The translations under genes were made by a program, and so were the position numbers. Positions 49,904 to 64,000 of a DNA stretch of 64,000 nt are shown here, in pieces. Origin of the DNA: WHTK01 sp963711035 (lineage in GTDB: Bacteria; Chloroflexota; Dehalococcoidia; DSTF01; WHTK01); NCBI GenBank assembly GCA_963711035.1, contig CAVQCN010000001.1, positions 1,116,001-1,180,000 on the forward strand. Reading direction: 5' to 3'. The notes under the pieces were generated by a model that was given only the letters and a program-made list of their open reading frames with translations, searched no databases and was not told the DNA's origin. The first letter of the stretch is position 1. Each line of letters starts with the position of its first letter.

Positions 49904-50158
49904 ATGAGTTTAAACATCAAGAATCCCCGTACGGACGAGCTCGCACATGAGCTGGCATCGCTGACGGGCGAGAGCGTGACCGAGGCCGTGACGGTTGCCA
50001 TCAAGGAGCGCCTGCAACGCGTCCGCGATAAGCAGGGCGTTGGCCTAGCTCAGCGGCTACTGGCGATTGGCCGGGATTGTGCCTCCCATCTGCGTGAGCC
50101 GTATCGTTCTGTGGAGCACGGCGATTTCCTGTATGACGAGCGTGGCCTGCCGCGATGA
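49904..50158 (+). CDS. vapB: VapB-type antitoxin
   Basis: An 84-residue antitoxin of the PSK/Rv0623-like group. The N-terminus (SLNIKNPRTDELAHELASLT, ESVTEAVTVAIKERLQRVR) is the DNA-binding ribbon-helix type that also dimerises; the C-terminus (HGDFLYDERGLPR) is the usual tail that occludes the toxin active site. ATG 49904 follows GAAGG closely. Its stop overlaps the toxin start. Direct repeats upstream fit autoregulation. Confidence 0.88.
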   Translation: MSLNIKNPRTDELAHELASLTGESVTEAVTVAIKERLQRVRDKQGVGLAQRLLAIGRDCASHLREPYRSVEHGDFLYDERGLPR

Positions 50159-50547
50159 TCGTCGATACGTCTGCGCTGCTGGCGATCCTGCGCGACGAGC
50201 CCGAGGCCGGCGCTTGCGCCGCAGCAATCGCGCAAGCAGCGGCACGGAGGGTTTCAGCCGCCAACCTGCTCGAGGCATCGCTCGTCATCGACGCTAGCGG
50301 AGACCCGGTTGCGAGCCGACGGCTCGATGAGCTGATCGACGCGGCAGACATTACCGTCGAGCCGGTGACGGAAGAGCAGGCGCGGATTGGCCGCGCCGCG
50401 TACCGGGATTTCGGCAGGGGAACCGGACATCCGGCGCAGCTCAACTTCGGTGATTGTTTTGCGTATGCGCTGGCAAAGACAGCCAACGAGCCGCTTCTCT
50501 ACAAGGGCCTCGATTTCACGCACACGGACGTCACATCTGCCATCTAG
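50155..50547 (+). CDS. vapC: VapC-type PIN-domain toxin
   Basis: A 130-residue endoribonuclease toxin of the PIN family. The acidic active-site residues are visible: D4 in MIVDTSA, the glutamate in NLLEASLV, the aspartate in LNFGDCFAYALAK, and the C-terminal one in YKGLDFTHTD. The start codon overlaps the vapB stop (ATGA), the standard arrangement that couples synthesis. Probable targets are tRNA or rRNA, as for other VapC proteins. Complete and apparently functional. Confidence 0.92.
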   Translation: MIVDTSALLAILRDEPEAGACAAAIAQAAARRVSAANLLEASLVIDASGDPVASRRLDELIDAADITVEPVTEEQARIGRAAYRDFGRGTGHPAQLNFGDCFAYALAKTANEPLLYKGLDFTHTDVTSAI

Positions 50548-50598
50548 CCCCCAACCAGTTGCGTCGCTCCTATCCGGTGCCGCTGCTATCCTGACCGG

Positions 50599-51771
50599 GT
50601 GAACGAATACGACGTCGTCGTCGCCGGCGCCGGGCCTTCGGGCAGCACGACTGCCTACCACCTGGCGAAATCCGGCGCGCGTGTGTTGTTGCTGGACCGC
50701 GCCAGGTTCCCCCGCGTCAAGCCGTGCGGCGGCGGTGTCACGGCCCGCGCCTTTGCCCAGGCGCCGTTCGATCTTGCGCCCGTTGTCGAGCGCAAGATCA
50801 GCCGCGTGCGTTTCAGCTACCGCCTCGGCCACTCCTTCGACTACGAGTACCCGCAGACGCTGGTCTACATGACGCAGCGTCATCGCCTGGACGCCTACCT
50901 GGCGGAGCGCGCCGCCGCCGCCGGGGCCGAGTTCGAGGATGGCTGCGGCCTCCACTCGTTGCGCATGGACAGCGATGGCGTCGAGGTCGAGACGGCAGGT
51001 GGCACGAAGCTACGCGCACGTGTCGTCGTCGGCGCGGACGGCGCGAACGGTGTCGTCGCCCGTCTGGCCCGCCTGCAGCCCGTTTCGGACCCGCCGGTGG
51101 CGCTGGAGGCGAACTTCCCGTACGAAGCGGAGGTGCCGCCGCAGTGGGCAGACATGCTGGCGCTTGAGCTGGGGAGCATGCCGGGCGGCTACGGCTGGTC
51201 TTTTCCCAAGGCAGACCATTTCAACGTCGGCTGCGGTGGCTGGCACTCCGAGGGCGCCCATCTGCGCGAGCACCTGGCGGCGCTGCGCCACCACTACGAT
51301 CTGGATGACACGGCCATGATCAACCTGCGCGGCCACCATCTCCCGACCCGCGACGACGGCGCCGCCATTGTCCAGGGCCGCGTGCTGCTGACCGGCGACG
51401 CGGCTGGGCTGGTCGACCCGATGTCCGGCGAGGGCATCTACGCGGCGTTCGTCAGCGGACGGCTGGCGGCGCAGACGGTGCAGCGCTTCTTCGAGGGAGA
51501 GGAGCCGGACTTGCTGGCCTACGAGGCCGCCGTAGACCGCGAGCTCATGGCCGACATCCGCGTTGCGGGCATCCTGCGCGACGCCTATCACTATGCGCCG
51601 CGTCCCTGTTACGAGGCGATGAAGCACAGCGACCTCTTCCGCCGCTACCTCTGCCAGCTCATGACCGGCGAGCGGTCCTACGTCACGTTCCTCAAGACGC
51701 TGGGCCCGGCGGCCTTGGTGCTACGTCTTTGGGCCGCCCGGGGCCGTGCTGCCCGCCGCCGACGCGCGTAG
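50599..51771 (+). CDS. Geranylgeranyl reductase-family flavoprotein
   Basis: A 390-residue FAD-dependent oxidoreductase. The N-terminal dinucleotide fold is DVVVAGAGPSGSTTAYHLA, followed by RARFPRVKPCGGGVT, the conserved KPCGG of the geranylgeranyl reductase family, the second FAD motif ARVVVGADGANGVVARL, and GRVLLTGDAAGLVDPMSGEG typical of the group. Members reduce isoprenoid chains of lipids, quinones or chlorophyll. The basic C-terminus (RGRAARRRRA) may contact the membrane. Start is GTG 50599. No isoprenoid genes are adjacent, so the substrate is unknown. Confidence 0.88.
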   Translation: MNEYDVVVAGAGPSGSTTAYHLAKSGARVLLLDRARFPRVKPCGGGVTARAFAQAPFDLAPVVERKISRVRFSYRLGHSFDYEYPQTLVYMTQRHRLDAYLAERAAAAGAEFEDGCGLHSLRMDSDGVEVETAGGTKLRARVVVGADGANGVVARLARLQPVSDPPVALEANFPYEAEVPPQWADMLALELGSMPGGYGWSFPKADHFNVGCGGWHSEGAHLREHLAALRHHYDLDDTAMINLRGHHLPTRDDGAAIVQGRVLLTGDAAGLVDPMSGEGIYAAFVSGRLAAQTVQRFFEGEEPDLLAYEAAVDRELMADIRVAGILRDAYHYAPRPCYEAMKHSDLFRRYLCQLMTGERSYVTFLKTLGPAALVLRLWAARGRAARRRRA

Positions 51772-51784
51772 CTTCGAGGTCTGC

Positions 51785-53923
51785 TCACGGCAGGACGCAC
51801 GGCTGAGCAACGACTGTGCTGCCCTCCCACGGGGCGCGTTCGTAGTAGGCATGCAAATCGAAGCAGGATGTTTCGGCTGGGAGGCTGCTCAGTTCGGGCA
51901 GTGGTGGTAGCGCTGGAGTGGGAGTTGTCGCTGGCGCGCCGTTCGGCGGCGGCGCCTGCGACGGCGTTCCCTGGGGCTGCGGGTTCGGCACGAACGCCCA
52001 GACATGCAGGCCGTTCGCACCTTGGCCGCGAAGAGGCGGCTCCGCAATGCAGCTTACGGTTGGCAGTGGGTCCGACAGAGGCTGATCGCCAGGCGCGAGC
52101 TCGTCTTTGATGTCGCTGCAGATCGGTGTCTCTTGTTGGTTCACTGGCCGGCTCGCGTACAGCAATTCCTGAACGCCCTGCAGGTAGATTCCCTCCTGGC
52201 CCTGGACGAAGACGAACCTGCTGGCGAGGGCGTAGAACGCGTTCGTTCCTATATCGCCCATGGTGCAGGATGCGACCTTGCCGGGCGTCGTCGCAGCCGC
52301 CCAGTACGGGACCATGCTGTCGATGACGTCGTAGCAGAGTGGCGGCGTGACCGGCGTGTCGAAGTCGTCGTAGACCATGACGGGGACGATTTCGTTCGAG
52401 GAGACGAGGACCGCCTGGTAGGCAGGTTGGGGCGTCGTCGAAGCGGGCGGCTCAGTGGTGCGGAAGCTGAGCTTGCGGATGGCGTTGTTGTCCACATCGG
52501 CGATGTAGAGGTCGCCGTCCGGCGCGGCGGCGAGCCCTGCCGGGTTCGTGAACCGTGCCAGGTTGCCGGGTCCGTCGCGGAAGCCAGGCGGTATCGGGCT
52601 GACGCCGGTGCCAGCGCCGGCGAGCGTCTCCACGATGCCGCCTGTCGTGATCATGCGGATGGCGCCCGCATCGGAGACGTAGATCGTGCCGTCATCCGCG
52701 ACGGCGATAGCCTGGGGCGAGCTGAAGCGCGCCTGCAGAGCGGGGCCGTCCTGGAAGCCGTTTTCGCCCGACCCTGCAAACGTAGAGACGGTGCCGTCCG
52801 GGGCGATCTTGCGGATGCGGTGATTGTTGACGTCGGTCACGTAGAGGTTGTCGTGCTGGTCGATGGCGATGCCGTACGGCTTGTCGAATCGAGCGGCATC
52901 CCCCGGCCCGTCCTGGTAGCCGGCCTGCTCGCTGCCGGCAACGAGAACGACCTGCCCGTCCGGCGTGATCTTGCGCACCATCTGGTTGCGCCCGGCCAGG
53001 ATGTCACTGCTGTCGCCGACCAGGTAGACGTTGCCCTCGCTGTCCACGGCGATGCCGGTCGTGCCGCGTACGAAGACGTCGCCCGCGGCGCCCAGCAGCG
53101 GCAGGTTGCGGTAGGGCGCGAAGGGTCCCTCGAGCGGTGAAAGGTCGGGCACGTCCGGGTGCGGGTCGCCGGCGATCGGCGTCGATTGGCCGTCGGGCGT
53201 GACACGGTAGATGACGGACTCATTGTCGCCTGAGAGGTAGACGTTGCCGGCATCATCGGTGGCGAGGGCCAGGGGCGAAAAGAAGAGGTCGTTCACCTCC
53301 TCGGGGGCCGGCGTCGGTATGCCGGGGGCCGGCGAGGCTATCGCCTGCACCTGCCCGGGGCCGTCGATGGTGCTGACGTTGCCATCGGGGGCGATCTTGC
53401 GCAGCTTGTTGTTGCCCTGGTCGGCGACGTAGACGTTGCCATCGCCATCGATTGCGAGGCCATGTGGTGAGCTGAACAGGGCCTGGCCGATCGGACCGTC
53501 CTGGTAGCCGGCCGCGGGCGGTCCGCTCTCTCCGGGCGTGCCGAGCGTGTTGACGAGGGCGCTACGCTCGGCGGTGCCCGACCGCGTGGTGAGTACGGCA
53601 ACGGCGAACACGCCGATGAGGACGAGAACTGCCAGCACCACGACGGCTGCCACCCAGCGTCCCGCAGCTCCCAGCGGCAGCAGGGCGCGAATCGAGTACC
53701 ACCAGGGCTTCTCCGCGCCGGCCAGGTACCACTCGACAGCCTCCACGCGGGTGCGGACGCCCAGCTTGCTGATGATCTCGGCGACGTGGTACTTGGCGCC
53801 GTCGGCGGTCATGCCCAGGCGCTCACCGATCTGCTCGTTGGTGAGGCCGTCCTGCAGCAGGTCCAGAACCTGCCATTGGCGAGGCGTCAGGATGTCGTCG
53901 TGACGAGGTCGGCCGCGTTTCAT
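51785..53923 (-). CDS. Membrane-tethered LuxR-type HTH protein with external NHL-repeat propeller
   Basis: A 712-residue protein with three parts. Residues 8-66 are a LuxR-type HTH (LTPRQWQVLDLLQDGLTNEQ, MTADGAKYHVAEIISKLGV). A membrane helix follows near 88-112 (WVAAVVVLAVLVLIGVFAVAVL). Then about six NHL repeats (PHGLAIDGDGNVYVADQ, PYGIAIDQHDNLYVTDVN, PAGLAAAPDGDLYIADVD) build a probable six-bladed propeller outside the cell up to about residue 490, and a C-terminal region with cysteines and Pro-rich tail ends the protein. It looks like a one-component transmembrane sensor in which an external propeller controls an internal DNA-binding domain. No neighbour indicates its target. Confidence 0.88.
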   Translation of the reverse strand: MKRGRPRHDDILTPRQWQVLDLLQDGLTNEQIGERLGMTADGAKYHVAEIISKLGVRTRVEAVEWYLAGAEKPWWYSIRALLPLGAAGRWVAAVVVLAVLVLIGVFAVAVLTTRSGTAERSALVNTLGTPGESGPPAAGYQDGPIGQALFSSPHGLAIDGDGNVYVADQGNNKLRKIAPDGNVSTIDGPGQVQAIASPAPGIPTPAPEEVNDLFFSPLALATDDAGNVYLSGDNESVIYRVTPDGQSTPIAGDPHPDVPDLSPLEGPFAPYRNLPLLGAAGDVFVRGTTGIAVDSEGNVYLVGDSSDILAGRNQMVRKITPDGQVVLVAGSEQAGYQDGPGDAARFDKPYGIAIDQHDNLYVTDVNNHRIRKIAPDGTVSTFAGSGENGFQDGPALQARFSSPQAIAVADDGTIYVSDAGAIRMITTGGIVETLAGAGTGVSPIPPGFRDGPGNLARFTNPAGLAAAPDGDLYIADVDNNAIRKLSFRTTEPPASTTPQPAYQAVLVSSNEIVPVMVYDDFDTPVTPPLCYDVIDSMVPYWAAATTPGKVASCTMGDIGTNAFYALASRFVFVQGQEGIYLQGVQELLYASRPVNQQETPICSDIKDELAPGDQPLSDPLPTVSCIAEPPLRGQGANGLHVWAFVPNPQPQGTPSQAPPPNGAPATTPTPALPPLPELSSLPAETSCFDLHAYYERAPWEGSTVVAQPCVLP

Positions 53924-54010
53924 GGCACCACGCTAGCGCAGGACGGCGGGAATTACTCTACCCGCACGAACGTTCGGGCAGTCCGACGCTCGACGGAGGC
54001 TGGTCGGCCG

Positions 54011-54041
54011 TGGCCAGATTCCTCTGCGCTCGAAATGACAA
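54011..54041 (-). repeat. GTCATTTCGAGC-type dispersed repeat
   Basis: On the minus strand TTGTCATTTCGAGCGCAGAGGAATCT: a sequence type found scattered in many bacterial genomes. It lies between the HTH-NHL gene and the rpoC terminator. Confidence 0.45.
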
Positions 54042-54075
54042 CGCGCGCGTTTTCTTGAGGATGGCTACGTGGGAT

Positions 54076-54115
54076 GAAAGAAGGGGCCCGGTCACATGAC
54101 CGGGCCCCTTCTTTC
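54076..54115. terminator. Strong bidirectional terminator after rpoC
   Basis: A 19-base perfect stem: left arm 54076-54094 begins GAAAGAAGGGGCCC, right arm 54097-54115 ends GGGCCCCTTCTTTC, with a two-base loop. Read on the minus strand it follows the rpoC stop by 78 bases and ends in a pyrimidine tract. Confidence 0.85.
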
Positions 54116-54193
54116 TTAACCGGGCTGTTGGACGGTTTGATCGAGCGCTGCGCTTTGCTGAAGCTCTCGCGCAGCATGCCGCCACGTTAGTGG

Positions 54194-58612
<4,419 letters not shown>

Positions 58613-58709
58613 TTACGGTTCCTCCCTAATGCTCCAGCTGCCGAGGCGATTGCTTCCCATTACTCGGTTCGTTCGGGGTGCCTTCTCCTTCTGTTCGTAG
58701 CCAAGCCTT

Positions 58710-58742
58710 CCAGGCCTGGCGGCGAGGCTGGCAAGCCTCGCC
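58710..58742 (-). repeat. Palindromes in the rpoB-rpoC spacer
   Basis: CCAGGCCTGG (58710-58719) is followed by GGCGAGGCT-GGCA-AGCCTCGCC (58721-58742), a perfect 9-base stem. They sit in the unusually long 197-base spacer and could fold in the mRNA, serving as a processing site or a partial attenuator. Confidence 0.5.
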
Positions 58743-58809
58743 TACGTCGGCGATGTAATCACAGCGGTACGGCCGGACCGTTCGCCCGGCCGCACCGCGA
58801 AAGCTCCTG

Positions 58810-62568
<3,759 letters not shown>

Positions 62569-62673
62569 GATCGGCTCCTCAAACAGCTCTTAACTCGCGG
62601 ACAGAATGACCCAGGGACCTTGATCCAAGTGGGGAAAATCGGCAGAAGAAACTTTTCGGCCAGCGTAGAAGTA

Positions 62674-62702
62674 AGTATAGGGATAGCAGGGGTGGTTGTC
62701 AA
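62674..62702 (-). promoter_or_regulatory. Sigma-70-type promoter of rpoBC
   Basis: On the minus strand TTGACA (62702-62697), a 17-base spacer and TATACT (62679-62674). The -35 is perfect and the -10 matches five of six. The leader to the rpoB ATG is about 100 bases. Confidence 0.8.
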
Positions 62703-62714
62703 CGACTGACAACC
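62694..62714. promoter_or_regulatory. Operator-like palindrome over the rpoBC -35 box
   Basis: GGTTGTCA-ACGAC-TGACAACC, two perfect 8-base arms with a five-base spacer. The left arm covers the -35 hexamer of the rpoBC promoter, so a bound dimer would block polymerase. It is also within the divergent region of the P450 gene. Confidence 0.45.
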
Positions 62715-62837
62715 TCAAACTCTAGCACATAACGTCAAGTCCTTTGTCAAGTAATGGCATGGTCGCCGGCCTGGGGCGGCGTCTCTCACGAAGCCTCGCG
62801 CTAAGATGGAGACGGAAGGTACAGGAAGCAGCGACCA

Positions 62838-64000
<1,163 letters not shown>

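Overview
The window is a GC-rich bacterial chromosome segment (about 72% G+C in one hand-counted 60-base line inside a gene). Three lines of evidence point to Chloroflexota, probably a Dehalococcoidia-like lineage: RpoC carries a long coiled-coil insertion, isoleucine precursors are made by the citramalate route (cimA), and the gene mix is rich in SDRs, luciferase-like and amidohydrolase remnants, NIPSNAP, MmgE/PrpD and LuxR-type proteins. This assignment is inference. I see no rRNA, tRNA, CRISPR array, transposase or phage gene.

Layout. 0-2 kb: end of cydA and all of cydB (cytochrome bd oxidase). 2.1-3.4 kb: a CRP-like palindrome, a small ORF, and two divergent gene corpses (amidohydrolase and luciferase-like monooxygenase), each with internal deletions. 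3.5-7.5 kb: a 1073-residue AAA/LuxR-type regulator followed after 2 bases by an unusual ferredoxin-class III cyclase fusion. 7.6-17.4 kb: accessory catabolic genes (NIPSNAP, BNR-repeat protein, arylsulfotransferase-like propeller, flavin reductase with HpaB-type hydroxylase, GNAT, MmgE/PrpD, SDR, YHYH lipoprotein, zinc-ribbon protein). 17.4-25.7 kb: an AT-rich gap, an orphan solute-binding lipoprotein, an ABC-2 exporter, PEP synthase, small proteins and a cyclic-2,3-diphosphoglycerate-synthase-like P-loop protein. 25.7-31.8 kb: MFS transporter, SDR, mgtE and cimA, the last two behind long structured leaders. 31.8-38.5 kb: PDZ protein with a two-component system, a RodZ-like HTH fused to PASTA, and a copper-type cluster (two CopC-like proteins and a His/Cys-rich membrane peptide). 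38.6-45.6 kb: SDRs, a low-GC pair of coupled exported proteins, LuxR and MarR regulators, a half-length SDR paralogue and an MBL hydrolase. 45.6-51.8 kb: ilvE behind a near-consensus promoter, a PH-domain membrane protein, a NatAB-like exporter, vapBC and a geranylgeranyl-reductase-like flavoprotein. 51.8-53.9 kb: a membrane-tethered HTH-NHL propeller protein. 54.2-62.6 kb: rpoC and rpoB with a consensus promoter. The end holds a cytochrome P450 cut by the window edge.

The most notable global feature is that several otherwise well conserved accessory genes (BNR protein, GNAT, MmgE/PrpD, PEP synthase, a hypothetical at 39.6 kb) are broken by single-base indels, while the long genes rpoB, rpoC, cimA and the 3.2-kb regulator are intact. 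Either this strain is losing accessory functions or the assembly has indel errors; the sequence alone cannot decide. Three families of short palindromic repeats are scattered between genes, one of them starting at or just after stop codons.

Functionally the segment combines respiration (cydAB), transcription (rpoBC), branched-chain amino acid synthesis (cimA, ilvE), magnesium uptake, aromatic hydroxylation (flavin reductase/HpaB), redox carriers (ferredoxin domain, P450) and many one- and two-component sensors. The best candidates for undescribed biology are the ferredoxin-cyclase/AAA-LuxR pair, the HTH-TM-NHL protein, the coupled exported pair at 40.6-41.7 kb, and the CopC pair with its His-rich membrane peptide.
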